A stretch of 64,000 nt of DNA from Roseburia hominis A2-183 (GCF_000225345.1 NC_015977.1:1099501-1163500), one strand, 5' to 3'. Numbered from the stretch's first letter, positions 34,770-43,594 are shown. Notes: generated by a model not told the origin, from the sequence alone. A program made the numbers and translations.

Positions 34770-34805
34770 AAAGACAGAATATCAGATTCGTAGATGGGGA
34801 AATCA

Positions 34806-36257
34806 ATGAGCGATAATAGAATCAATAAAAATCAGCCGGTGGGGGATGAACTGCATGAGGAGTGCGGCGTCTTCGGAATGTACGATTTTGACGGCGGAGA
34901 TGTGGCATCCACAATATATTACGGACTGTTTGCATTGCAGCACCGCGGACAGGAGAGCTGCGGTATTGCAGTCAGCGAGACGAACGGTCCGAAAGGGAAA
35001 GTGACCTCCTACAAGGGAATGGGACTGGTCAATGAGGTTTTTACCGAGGAGAATTTAGAGCCCATGCACGGGGATATCGGCGTGGGGCATGTGCGCTATT
35101 CGACAGCCGGTGCGTCGACCAGAGAAAACGCACAGCCGTTGGTGCTCAACTATGTCAAGGGAACTCTGGCGCTGGCGCACAACGGTAACCTGATCAATGC
35201 GGCGGAACTCAGACATGATTTGGAGTATACAGGAGCTATTTTCCAGACCACTATTGACTCGGAGGTGATTGCCTACCATATCGCAAGGGAGCGTCTGAAA
35301 TCCAGTACGGTGGAGGAAGCAGTGGGGCGTGCCTGTCGCAAGATCAAGGGAGCGTATTCCCTTGTGGTCATGAGCCCGAGAAAGCTGGTCGGAGCAAGGG
35401 ATCCCTATGGTTTTAAGCCGCTTTGTATCGGAAAGCGCGATAATGCCTATATCCTTGCATCGGAGACCTGCGCACTCGATACGATCGGCGCGGAGTATGT
35501 GCGTGACGTGCTGCCGGGAGAGACGGTGACGATCACGCCGGAGAATGGAATTGTCTCGGATCTGTCCCGCGCACTGCCAAAGGAGCAGGAAGCGAGATGC
35601 ATTTTCGAGTACATATATTTTGCAAGACCGGACAGCCATATCGACGGCGTGAGCGTATATGCATCCCGCATCAAGGCAGGACGGTTCCTGGCGATGGATT
35701 CGCCGGTGGATGCAGATCTTGTGGTGGGCGTGCCGGAGTCCGGCAATGCCGCTGCGCTCGGTTATTCGCTGCAGTCCGGCATCCCGTACGGAACCGCTTT
35801 TGTCAAAAACGGCTATGTGGGACGTACGTTTATCAAGCCGAAGCAGAGCAGCCGTGAGTCCAGCGTCCGCGTGAAGCTGAACGTCTTAAAAGAGGCGGTG
35901 GACGGCAAGCGCATTATCATGATCGATGACTCGATTGTGCGCGGAACCACATCCGACCGCATTGTAAAAATGCTGCGGGATGCCGGAGCGACGGAGGTGC
36001 ATGTCCGCATCAGTTCACCGCCGTTTTTATGGCCGTGCTATTTCGGTACGGACATTCCGGAGCGGGAACAGCTGATTGCGTACAACCGCACGATCGAGGA
36101 GATCCGGGACATCATCGGAGCGGATTCGCTCGGTTATCTCGGAATTGACCGTCTGAGTGAGATGGCAGACGGACTGCCGATCTGCAAGGGATGTTTTAAC
36201 GGTATTTACCCGATGGAGCCGCCGAAGGAAGATATCAGGGGAGACTACGAGAGGTAA
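34806..36257 (+). CDS. purF: amidophosphoribosyltransferase
   Basis: A 483-residue PurF of the Bacillus type. After a propeptide of about 19 residues, the glutaminase nucleophile is C20 in HEECGVFGMYDFD. The PRTase motif is IIMIDDSIVRGTTSDR. Cysteines in RCIFEYIYFARPD, WPCYFGTDIP and CKGCFNG fit the 4Fe-4S ligands of this class, which makes the enzyme oxygen-sensitive. It catalyses the first committed step of purine synthesis. The ATG at 34806 is preferred over 34794 because GGGGA lies at proper distance. It follows purC by 36 bp. Confidence 0.96.
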   Translation: MSDNRINKNQPVGDELHEECGVFGMYDFDGGDVASTIYYGLFALQHRGQESCGIAVSETNGPKGKVTSYKGMGLVNEVFTEENLEPMHGDIGVGHVRYSTAGASTRENAQPLVLNYVKGTLALAHNGNLINAAELRHDLEYTGAIFQTTIDSEVIAYHIARERLKSSTVEEAVGRACRKIKGAYSLVVMSPRKLVGARDPYGFKPLCIGKRDNAYILASETCALDTIGAEYVRDVLPGETVTITPENGIVSDLSRALPKEQEARCIFEYIYFARPDSHIDGVSVYASRIKAGRFLAMDSPVDADLVVGVPESGNAAALGYSLQSGIPYGTAFVKNGYVGRTFIKPKQSSRESSVRVKLNVLKEAVDGKRIIMIDDSIVRGTTSDRIVKMLRDAGATEVHVRISSPPFLWPCYFGTDIPEREQLIAYNRTIEEIRDIIGADSLGYLGIDRLSEMADGLPICKGCFNGIYPMEPPKEDIRGDYER

Positions 36258-36427
36258 AAAGCTTCTTGAAAATATAGAAGAATGTGGCAGGCAGCAGAAA
36301 AGTTTAGATTCGAGGAAAATGCAGCAAGCGGCAGGGGCGCCGGGAGCAAAGGGAAATGCAGCAGGTGGCAGGATATCTTGAATTTTAGAAAATGCAGCAA
36401 GCCTATGGATAAAGGTAAGGAGAAAAA
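36258..36427 (+). repeat. purF-purB spacer with degenerate AAATGCAGCA repeats
   Basis: The 170-bp spacer contains three related copies of AAATGCAGCA(A/G)G, at about 36317, 36354 and 36389, two of them followed by a GGCAG motif. No gene or terminator is seen, so purB is probably cotranscribed with purF. The function of the repeats is unknown. Confidence 0.5.
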
Positions 36428-37879
36428 ATGAGTACAGACAGATATTCAAGTCCGCTCTCAGAGCGGTATGCAAGCAAAGAGATGCAGTATATTTTTTCAC
36501 AGGATATGAAGTTTTCCACATGGAGAAAGCTGTGGATTGCACTTGCCCAGACAGAGATGGAGCTGGGACTTTCCGAGAACGGAAAGCCGGTCATCACGCA
36601 GGAACAGATTGACGAGATGAAAGAGCATGTGTACGACATCAATTATGATGTGGCAAAAGAGCGCGAAAAACTGGTGCGTCATGATGTCATGAGCCATGTA
36701 TACGCGTTCGGACAGCAGTGCCCGAAGGCCGCAGGCATCATCCATCTGGGAGCGACTTCCTGCTACGTGGGCGACAATACGGATATTATTATCATGAACG
36801 AGGCGTTAAAGCTGGTGCACAAGAAGCTGGTCAATGTCATTGCGGAACTGGCAAAGTTTGCGGATACTTACAAGAATCTGCCGACGCTCGCATTTACGCA
36901 TTTCCAGCCGGCACAGCCGACAACGGTTGGCAAGCGCGCCACACTCTGGACACAGGAGTTTTTGATGGATCTCGAGGATCTGGAATATGTGATGAGCACC
37001 TTAAAGCTGCTTGGATCCAAGGGAACGACCGGTACGCAGGCAAGCTTTTTGGAGCTGTTTGACGGGGATCAGGAGACCATCGATAAGATTGACCCGATGA
37101 TCGCAGCGAAGATGGGATTCAAGGAGTGCTATGCGGTATCCGGACAGACATATTCCAGAAAAGTGGATACCAGAGTGGCAAATATCCTTGCCGGCATTGC
37201 AGCAAGTGCACACAAGATGTCCAACGATATCCGTCTGCTGCAGCACTTAAAAGAAGTGGAAGAGCCGTTTGAGAAGAACCAGATCGGTTCCTCCGCAATG
37301 GCGTACAAGCGCAACCCGATGCGTTCAGAGCGTATCGCGTCTCTTTCCCGCTATGTGATGATCGATGCGTTAAATCCGGCGATCACCTCTGCAACCCAGT
37401 GGTTTGAGCGTACATTGGACGACTCTGCCAATAAGCGTCTTTCTATTCCGGAAGGATTTCTGGCGATCGACGGAATCCTGGATCTGTGCTTAAATGTTGT
37501 CGACGGTCTGGTGGTCTATGACAAGGTTATCACAAAGCATATGATGGCAGAACTGCCGTTTATGGCAACGGAAAATATTATGATGGACGCGGTGAAGAAC
37601 GGCGGCAACCGTCAGGAGCTGCATGAGAAGATCCGCCAGCTGTCCATGCAGGCAGGAAAGAATGTCAAGGAAGAGGGTAAGGACAACAATCTGCTGGAGC
37701 TGATTGCGGCAGATCCGGAGTTCAATCTGACGTTAGAGCAGCTGCAGGCAACCATGGAGCCGTCCAAGTATGTCGGACGCGCACCGGTACAGGTGGATGC
37801 ATTCCTTGCAAACGTTGTAAATCCGGTATTGGAGAAGAATCAGGACGAACTCGGCGTAAAGGCGGAGATCAACGTATAA
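36428..37879 (+). CDS. purB: adenylosuccinate lyase, eukaryote-like form
   Basis: A 483-residue fumarase/aspartase-superfamily lyase. Signatures include RYASKEMQYIFS at the N-terminus, LGATSCYVGDNTD, THFQPAQPTTVGKR, KGTTGTQASFLELF and the mobile-loop signature GSSAMAYKRNPMRSER. The overall text follows animal ADSL much more closely than the 430-residue Bacillus enzyme, as known for some Clostridia. It removes fumarate from SAICAR and from adenylosuccinate. The ATG follows AAGGAGAAAAA. A strong terminator stands 14 bp after the stop. Confidence 0.95.
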   Translation: MSTDRYSSPLSERYASKEMQYIFSQDMKFSTWRKLWIALAQTEMELGLSENGKPVITQEQIDEMKEHVYDINYDVAKEREKLVRHDVMSHVYAFGQQCPKAAGIIHLGATSCYVGDNTDIIIMNEALKLVHKKLVNVIAELAKFADTYKNLPTLAFTHFQPAQPTTVGKRATLWTQEFLMDLEDLEYVMSTLKLLGSKGTTGTQASFLELFDGDQETIDKIDPMIAAKMGFKECYAVSGQTYSRKVDTRVANILAGIAASAHKMSNDIRLLQHLKEVEEPFEKNQIGSSAMAYKRNPMRSERIASLSRYVMIDALNPAITSATQWFERTLDDSANKRLSIPEGFLAIDGILDLCLNVVDGLVVYDKVITKHMMAELPFMATENIMMDAVKNGGNRQELHEKIRQLSMQAGKNVKEEGKDNNLLELIAADPEFNLTLEQLQATMEPSKYVGRAPVQVDAFLANVVNPVLEKNQDELGVKAEINV

Positions 37880-37892
37880 TAGAGAAGTGGCT

Positions 37893-37934
37893 AAAAAACA
37901 GGCAAAGCACCGTGGTGCTTTGGCCTGTTTTTTT
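37893..37934 (+). terminator. intrinsic terminator after purB
   Basis: AAAAAACAGGC and AAAGCACC pair with GGTGCTTT and GCCTGTTTTTT around a 2-nt loop, giving a near 19-bp hairpin with a T-run. Confidence 0.92.
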
Positions 37935-37936
37935 AT

Positions 37937-38558
37937 GGAACTGTCCCAATAAGCATATCATGTTTGCTTTGATAAGTAATATTATAAGAAGACCACACCG
38001 TGGGATTTCAGATGGAAATGCAGATGGAAATTCGGTTCAAAAAATATGGAATTTCTAACCAGCCGAATGTCTGCATCTTCGATGATCCGTGTCTTTCCAA
38101 GTTTGGAGCACTCCGCGGGTCATGTCCGCATCCCGGAAGACAATTTGTAGGACTTTTGTGTGTGTCCCTTGCGGCACCAGACAACAGATGGCATAAATGC
38201 CATCTTTATGTCGAACAAAACATAACCGCGCGAAGCCGCTGTCTGAGGCGGCATCTGCCCTATTTTCAATAGCAGATGCCGGCGAGTTCGGTTCGCGCGG
38301 TTTTATATTGTCTGTGAAGAGGTGCCATTAGGGACACCAGAAAGTCCGCCCATTGTCTCCGGTGTGCCGGACATGCACCCGTCGGATTGTCCAAACGTGG
38401 AAGCGACACGGAATCCGATGCAGACATTCAGCTGAAAGAAATTCTCACATTTTTCTCAAACAAATATTCCATCTGCATTTCCACATGAAATCCCGAAGTG
38501 TGTTTCTGATAATATTACTTATCAACCCAAAGAGATCTATGCTTATTGCGACAATTCC
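37937..38558. repeat. 622-bp imperfect giant palindrome, possibly a structured RNA or MITE-like element
   Basis: The whole gap between purB and the DegV gene is one inverted repeat. Arms of about 250 nt (37937-38190 and 38318-38558) match each other's reverse complement at an estimated three quarters of positions, including the blocks CAATAAGCATA, TTGATAAGTAATATTAT or its near copy, GGGATTTCA, TGGAAATGCAGATGGAA, GAATGTCTGCATC and GTGTCCCT. The centre has an 11-bp perfect helix AACCGCGCGAA (38224-38234) with TTCGCGCGGTT (38292-38302) that encloses local hairpins, notably GGCATCTG/CAGATGCC. Each arm also pairs with itself (ATGCAGA with TCTGCAT). Frames crossing it have no ribosome sites. It looks like a folded RNA or a decayed palindromic element. 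Confidence 0.75.
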
Positions 38559-38577
38559 ACAAAAAAGGCGCTTCCGA

Positions 38578-39450
38578 TTAACGGTAATCGCCCATATAAA
38601 ACAGTGCAACGACGCCCGGACCCGTGTGTGCGCCGATGGTCGGACCGACATGGTTGATCAGGAAGCTTTCATAGCCGAAACGGTCTTTGATGAGATCAGC
38701 AACATATTGTGCATCTTCAATGCAGTCGCCGTGGCTGATGAAAATGATGTCATTCTTGTCACGCCAGCTGCCGATCTGTTTTTCCATGGCATCCACGAGA
38801 GCAATCAGCGACTTTTTGCGTCCGCGCACTTTGGAGAGCGGAATCAGATGTCCCTCATCATCCACATGGAGAAGCGGCTTTAAACTGATCATCGTACCGA
38901 GAAAAGCAGCGGTTTTTGACACGCGGCCGCCGCGGTAGAGATGAAACAGATCATTGACGGTGAAATTATGTACAAGGTGAAGTTTGTTTGACTCAAGCCA
39001 GTCTGCGGTCTCTTCCAGTGTATGTCCCTGCTCCTTTAAGGTGACGGCTTTGTGCACCAGAAGTCCCTCGCCGAGAGAAGCGCAGAGAGAATCGATGACG
39101 ATGATTTTCCGGTCGGGGTATTTTTCGGAAAGCTCCTCCGCCGCGAGCCTTGCGCTGTTGTAGCTTCCGCTTAAACCGGAAGAAAAGGCGATATGAAGAA
39201 TATCGGCATTCTGTTCGTTGATTATTTTTTCAAAAACAGCGGCAGCCTCCTCGGGATTGGCCTGGGAGGTCGTGGGAAGAGAACCCTGACGCATGCAGTC
39301 ATAAAATTCCTTTACCGGAAGCGGATGCTCCCAAGAATAAGTAGTATCGTTAATCGTATATGTAAGAGAAAGCATGCCGATCTGATGCTGTTCTACATAG
39401 GCAGCCGGAAGATCGGATGTGGTATCGGTTGTAATGATAAAATTATTCAT
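38578..39450 (-). CDS. DegV-family fatty-acid-binding protein
   Basis: A 290-residue DegV protein. The family opening is FIITTDTTSDLPAAYVE, followed by LPTTSQANPEE, HIAFSSGLSGSYNSAR and RGGRVSKTAAFLGTMISLKPLL, which line the lipid pocket. Such proteins (FakB type) present fatty acids to the kinase FakA for phosphorylation and phospholipid synthesis. No FakA gene is near. The gene starts at an ATG after AGGAGGTCTT on the minus strand and ends 20 bp from the giant palindrome, which could serve as its 3' structure. Confidence 0.93.
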   Translation of the reverse strand: MNNFIITTDTTSDLPAAYVEQHQIGMLSLTYTINDTTYSWEHPLPVKEFYDCMRQGSLPTTSQANPEEAAAVFEKIINEQNADILHIAFSSGLSGSYNSARLAAEELSEKYPDRKIIVIDSLCASLGEGLLVHKAVTLKEQGHTLEETADWLESNKLHLVHNFTVNDLFHLYRGGRVSKTAAFLGTMISLKPLLHVDDEGHLIPLSKVRGRKKSLIALVDAMEKQIGSWRDKNDIIFISHGDCIEDAQYVADLIKDRFGYESFLINHVGPTIGAHTGPGVVALFYMGDYR

Positions 39451-39708
39451 AAGACCTCCTGATACATGTATTTGTATTTATTATAATGGAAGCAATGCGA
39501 AAAGAAAAGTTTCCGGTAGTAATTTCTAAAAAAAATATAAATTTGAAAAATGCTATTTACATATGTAAGAAAACGATGTAAAATAAGCACATCTTTTATC
39601 AAATAGTTGGATTTTATCCACATTTCTAAGTATCACGCTATATGGAGGCAGTTTCATCCATAATTCCAGTAAGGACAATCACACAGCACAGAGTGAAGTG
39701 AGGAACAA

Positions 39709-40272
39709 ATGAATATTGTATTTTGGGGAGAAACACACCGGAGCGGTACGACGGCGAACTATACTGCAATGGCAGGCATTTTGCCGCACTTATGCCCGGA
39801 CAGGAAGATTGTGTGCGGCAGCCTGCAGAGGGAGCGATGCGAGGATTCGGCACTCTTTTTGTGGGATGCGGGAGTGTGCAGTCCGGCGGGTCAAAAGAAG
39901 CTCCTTTTGACAGCGGATCTTGTGGTGGTAAATTTTGAACCGCAGGATTACGACGGAATGGAGCAGTTCTTTTTGCGCCATATGTATCTGGAGAAGCGCA
40001 TGGTGTATCTGTATGCCAACTGCATCGGGACACCGGAGCCGGATGTGCTAAACAGAGTATATCGGGTGGATGAGGGGCAGATTGGCATCGTGCGGTACAA
40101 TGCAGCGTATGACTGTGCATTGAAGCGCGGACTGGGCAGCTCTTTTATAGCGGAGGAATACGGGTCTGCGAGAAGCAGCAGGAATCAGGAGTTTATCGAT
40201 GGATTAGTAAAAGCGGCGGATCGTATTTTAAGGGAGGTATGTAAGATCGATAAAACCGGACATGTTTGGTAA
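39709..40272 (+). CDS. CpaE/TadZ-like protein with degenerate P-loop
   Basis: A 187-residue protein opening MNIVFWGETHRSGTTANYTAM. This resembles the deviant Walker A start of MinD/CpaE proteins but lacks the signature lysines, and LVVVNFEPQD sits where a Walker B strand would be. Its position directly before pilin-like and CpaF genes supports a role like CpaE/TadZ, which positions the pilus machine at the membrane. Nucleotide hydrolysis is doubtful. No signal peptide or membrane helix is seen. The end overlaps the untranslated lead of the next small gene. The assignment is an inference from position and the N-terminal pattern. Confidence 0.55.
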   Translation: MNIVFWGETHRSGTTANYTAMAGILPHLCPDRKIVCGSLQRERCEDSALFLWDAGVCSPAGQKKLLLTADLVVVNFEPQDYDGMEQFFLRHMYLEKRMVYLYANCIGTPEPDVLNRVYRVDEGQIGIVRYNAAYDCALKRGLGSSFIAEEYGSARSSRNQEFIDGLVKAADRILREVCKIDKTGHVW

Positions 40273-40312
40273 AAGAAAAAGACACAACAGAAGGGTGAAG
40301 GAGGAAATTATT

Positions 40313-40480
40313 ATGGAACAGGTAATGAAACATTATGGAAATGCAATCCTTGCAATTATTGTATTGCTTGCACTCGGCGCAATCATTATTGCGGCGCTCT
40401 CCTCGGACGGATATGTGGCGACGGAGTTCAAGAATGCGCTGACGGGATTCTTTTCCCGCATGAATGGCTTAACGCCATAG
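40313..40480 (+). CDS. Flp-pilin-like small one-helix protein
   Basis: A 55-residue protein, MEQVMKHYGNAILAIIVLLALGAII followed by a short polar tail ending MNGLTP. It has one hydrophobic helix right at the N-terminus and a small C-terminal part, the shape of a mature Flp pilin. The classical prepilin cleavage motif GxxxxE is absent; only the glutamate at position 2 could match the E5 role, without a leader. The ATG follows GAAGGAGG. It lies 10 bp before the CpaF-type ATPase gene. It is likely the major pilin of this locus. A paralogue with the same opening is encoded at 43777. Confidence 0.65.
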   Translation: MEQVMKHYGNAILAIIVLLALGAIIIAALSSDGYVATEFKNALTGFFSRMNGLTP

Positions 40481-40490
40481 GGAGGATGAC

Positions 40491-41555
40491 ATGGGGGAGA
40501 TCATGACGTTTGAACCAACGGAAGCGCAGTTTGGGGTTTTCTGGAAATATCTGCAGCGCCCGAATGTTACCGATGTGGACTACAACGGAAGCGAATTGTG
40601 GATTACGGACTTAAAGATCGGAAGGTATCGTGTAAAAGAGCATCTGTCCGATGCATTTATCAGCACTTTTACGCACAATATTTCCAACTGCGTGAATCGT
40701 CAGTTCAATAATGCCAATAAGGTGCTGGAGGCTGATACCAGAGAACTGCGTATCAGTATTATCCATGAGGCGGCGGCCGCATCCGGCACCAGTATCTGTA
40801 TCCGGAAGTCGCCGAGCATGGTGCGCATGAACATTGAGAGAATGCTGGAAGAATCCTATTGCCCGGAACGGATTTTACAGCTTTTGATGAACTGTGTGTT
40901 GGCGGGCATGAATTTTGTGTTCGGAGGAGAACCCGGTGCGGGAAAGACGGAGTGTGCGAAATTCTTTATGCAGTTTATACCGCGCGAGGAGCGGGTAATT
41001 ACGATTGAGGATTCGCTCGAGATCCATTACCGGGACATCAATCCGGGGGCGGATGCGGTGGAGCTTCGTGTCGGAGAAGATTTTTCCTACACGGATGCCA
41101 TCAAGGCGAGCCTGCGGCAGAATCCGAAGTGGCTTGTCCTCTCGGAGGCAAGGTCGGTGGAGGTGACGTCGCTGCTCGAGCAGTGGAGTACCGGCGTGAG
41201 CGGCTTTACGACGATCCACCTGGATGATGTCAGAAAGCTTCCGGATCGCATTCAGAATATGATGAGCGATGCGCGTGACGCAGAGCGTATGGAGAACCGG
41301 ATCTACCGCTATGTGAATGTGGGGATTCTGATCCGCTGCGTCAGACAGCCGGACGGAAAGATCCGAAGATATATGGATCAGCTGTGTTTTTACAGCAGGG
41401 AGCAGTATGAGAATCGTATTTATATGATACTGGAGGATGGGGAACTGCTCTCGGAAGAGCTTCCGCCTGCGATTGTGAGACGCCTTGGACAGGCGGGAAT
41501 AGAGGATCCGTTTTGCTGCGCACACTGGCAGAGATACAGGAGAGAGGGAAAATAG
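40491..41555 (+). CDS. CpaF/TadA-type secretion ATPase
   Basis: A 354-residue type II/IV secretion ATPase. Walker A is GGEPGAGKTEC, the Asp box IEDSLEIHY, the Walker B-like strand KWLVLSEARS and the His box TTIHLDDV, in the order of CpaF/TadA. The N-terminal about 120 residues form the usual NTD (VTDVDYNGSELWI), shorter than in full CpaF of 400-450 residues. It should drive assembly of the pilin-like proteins around it. It is linked tightly to the pilin gene before it, and its TAG is followed directly by the ATG of the next gene. Confidence 0.9.
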   Translation: MGEIMTFEPTEAQFGVFWKYLQRPNVTDVDYNGSELWITDLKIGRYRVKEHLSDAFISTFTHNISNCVNRQFNNANKVLEADTRELRISIIHEAAAASGTSICIRKSPSMVRMNIERMLEESYCPERILQLLMNCVLAGMNFVFGGEPGAGKTECAKFFMQFIPREERVITIEDSLEIHYRDINPGADAVELRVGEDFSYTDAIKASLRQNPKWLVLSEARSVEVTSLLEQWSTGVSGFTTIHLDDVRKLPDRIQNMMSDARDAERMENRIYRYVNVGILIRCVRQPDGKIRRYMDQLCFYSREQYENRIYMILEDGELLSEELPPAIVRRLGQAGIEDPFCCAHWQRYRREGK

Positions 41556-43091
41556 ATGAAAAGAGAAGGACTGTGGGAGAAACTGCGGCTGTTGAATCCG
41601 AAAAATCTGCAGCGCGAAGTGCATGTGTACGGTTATCGTTTTTCGTGGAGGACGCATCTTATGGCGGTGATAGCCGCTCTGGTTGGAATCGGTGGGATTG
41701 GAATGGTGTTTCAGCTAAAACCGCTGTTTTTGGCAGGGGTGCTTTTGACAGTGCTTTTCGTATTCCCGGTACTGGTACTTGATATGTATAAGAAAATGTA
41801 TGAGCAGAAGCGTTTTGGAGATGCATGTGCCTACATGGAACAGCTGCTCTATGCGTTTCAGAAGACCGGAAAGATCGTGAGTGCATTGAAGGAGGTGCGC
41901 GGAATTTTTGGGGAAGGACAGATCCGACTCTGTGTGGAGGAAGCGATTGCGCATATGGAGTACGGGCATCCGGTCGGAGAGCAGGGCGTTCTGCGTGAGG
42001 GTTTACAGAAAATCGAACGGTATTATGCCTGTGATAAGCTGGCGACGGTACATGAACTTCTACTGAATACGGAGGAATATGGCGGGGATGTGGAGGCATC
42101 GGTCACGCTTGTTCTGGAGGATATTGAGCGGTTCAAAAAGCGTGGATACCAGCTTCAGGCGGAGAAGCGGAAGAGTCATACAGATAATGTGATTTCCATT
42201 GTGGTGGCAGTGCTCTTGTGCGCGGCTGCATTGTATCTTTTAAATGAGATGCAGGAGATGTTTACATCAGAGGTTGACGTATCGGTGTTTACCGTTCCTG
42301 TGATCCAGATATCTTCGATGGTGTTTCTTTTGTTGCTGCTTGCATTTTATGTGAAGAGTGTCAGAAGCCTGACGGCTGACTGGCTGGAGGAAAAGCCGCT
42401 GTATGACACGGCATATATCAGACACAGCTATGAACTGGTAATGGGGTATGAAAAGAAAGCACAGCAGTATCGGCGCCTGATTCCTGCAGGAATTGTGACT
42501 ATGACTGCGTTTGTGTTTTGGACTGTGGGATGGCGCATTGCGGGAATACTCCTGCTGGTGACTGGTTTACTGGTTGCAATGCAGCCGAGAATCAGTTACC
42601 GCATTGCCGAGCGGGACGTGACGGCGGAATTGTATCAGGTGCTGCCGCGCTGGCTTTTTGAGATGGTATTACTTTTACAGAACAATAACGTTCAGATGGC
42701 GATTACAAAATCTGCACAACATGCCCCGGCGGTGCTCGGGAGCGAACTTGCGGAGCTTTGCGCGAGAATGGACGAGCGTCCGGATCAATTACAGACATAC
42801 ACGGACTTTTGCAAAAAGTTTGATCTCCCCGAGATGTTAAGCTGTATGAAAATGCTGCATGCTTTTTCTGAAAACGGAACAGGAGATATTGATGTGCAGA
42901 TGAATCATCTGATTGAGCGTGTGGTTCTGATGCAGGAGCGCGCCGATGTTTTGCGCAGTGAAGAGCGTGCATTCCGGATGAAGTTGATTTTTGCATATCC
43001 GGTGCTGGCAGCCACTGGAAAACTGCTGGCAGATCTTACGGTCGGAATGGCGTTGATGATGCAGGTTCTTGGAGGCATGGGAGGTGCGTGA
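41556..43091 (+). CDS. TadB/TadC-like inner-membrane platform protein (possibly fused)
   Basis: A 511-residue membrane protein. Hydrophobic pairs lie near 35-75, 215-235, 255-280, 310-355 and at the C-terminus. Two similar cytoplasmic parts, one at 80-200 (EQLLYAFQKTGKIVSALKEV) and one at 370-480 (VLPRWLFEMVLLLQNNNVQMAI), look like two T2SF domains, so TadB and TadC may be fused in one chain. This platform works with the CpaF ATPase to move pilin subunits. The ATG abuts the ATPase stop. Similarity to T2SF is judged by pattern, not by a search. Confidence 0.72.
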   Translation: MKREGLWEKLRLLNPKNLQREVHVYGYRFSWRTHLMAVIAALVGIGGIGMVFQLKPLFLAGVLLTVLFVFPVLVLDMYKKMYEQKRFGDACAYMEQLLYAFQKTGKIVSALKEVRGIFGEGQIRLCVEEAIAHMEYGHPVGEQGVLREGLQKIERYYACDKLATVHELLLNTEEYGGDVEASVTLVLEDIERFKKRGYQLQAEKRKSHTDNVISIVVAVLLCAAALYLLNEMQEMFTSEVDVSVFTVPVIQISSMVFLLLLLAFYVKSVRSLTADWLEEKPLYDTAYIRHSYELVMGYEKKAQQYRRLIPAGIVTMTAFVFWTVGWRIAGILLLVTGLLVAMQPRISYRIAERDVTAELYQVLPRWLFEMVLLLQNNNVQMAITKSAQHAPAVLGSELAELCARMDERPDQLQTYTDFCKKFDLPEMLSCMKMLHAFSENGTGDIDVQMNHLIERVVLMQERADVLRSEERAFRMKLIFAYPVLAATGKLLADLTVGMALMMQVLGGMGGA

Positions 43092-43427
43092 GTGAAATAT
43101 ATCATAGAAGTGTTCAGTGTGATGCTGGTGCTGGTTTTTAATCTGCTGCTGTGCATCAGTATGCTCGGGGTGAGTGCCGATGTGGCAGCGGCGAAGGAAT
43201 TTAAAGCTGCAATGATTGCAGAAATTGAGAACAGTGACTTTAATCCGTACGTGATTGATGGCTGCAAGGCGCAGGCAGGAACAGAAGGGTACGAACTGGA
43301 AGTGCAGTCCTACACCTACGGTGGACAAAGCGACCGCAGGATTGCGGGGATCAATCTCTATTATAGATACCGGATACCACTGTTAGGGGTCTCGCAGCAG
43401 CGGGTGACGAGAGGAATCGCACGGTAA
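43092..43427 (+). CDS. TadE-like pseudopilin
   Basis: A 111-residue protein from a GTG directly after the previous stop, with GGAGGT just upstream. The N-terminal helix FSVMLVLVFNLLLCISMLGVSADVAAA is followed by a small polar domain with a YTYGGQS segment. The single N-terminal helix plus small domain fits TadE-like or archaeal-type F pseudopilins. No GxxxxE motif is present. The context between the platform protein and further one-helix proteins supports a minor subunit role. Confidence 0.6.
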   Translation: MKYIIEVFSVMLVLVFNLLLCISMLGVSADVAAAKEFKAAMIAEIENSDFNPYVIDGCKAQAGTEGYELEVQSYTYGGQSDRRIAGINLYYRYRIPLLGVSQQRVTRGIAR

Positions 43428-43440
43428 AAGGAGGAGCAGG

Positions 43441-43551
43441 ATGCAATGGAGTCTGGAAGAACTTGGAATGACAATGCTGGTATTGCTGGTGGGCTGGTTT
43501 GGATGCACGGCAATTCAGGAGATATGGATGCAGGTGGCTGGCATGCTATAG
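43441..43551 (+). CDS. 36-residue membrane micro-protein
   Basis: A very short frame MQWSLEELGMTMLVLLVGW-FGCTAIQEIWMQVAGML preceded by AAAGGAGGAGCAGG, an excellent ribosome site. It is almost one membrane helix. It stands between pilin-like genes in the same direction with tight spacing, so translation is likely. It may be a minor pilin-like subunit or an assembly peptide. No homologue can be named. Confidence 0.55.
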   Translation: MQWSLEELGMTMLVLLVGWFGCTAIQEIWMQVAGML

Positions 43552-43594
43552 GGGGATTTCGTGCCCGGACGTGTCAGAGAAAAGGAGCGTACAG

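Noticed and set aside
38000..38272. Open frame inside the giant palindrome
   Set aside because: It has no good ribosome site or family-like text, and the paired structure explains the conservation better.
38353..38883. Open frame running from the palindrome into the antisense of the DegV gene
   Set aside because: Most of it is antisense to a confident gene and the first part lies in the palindrome.
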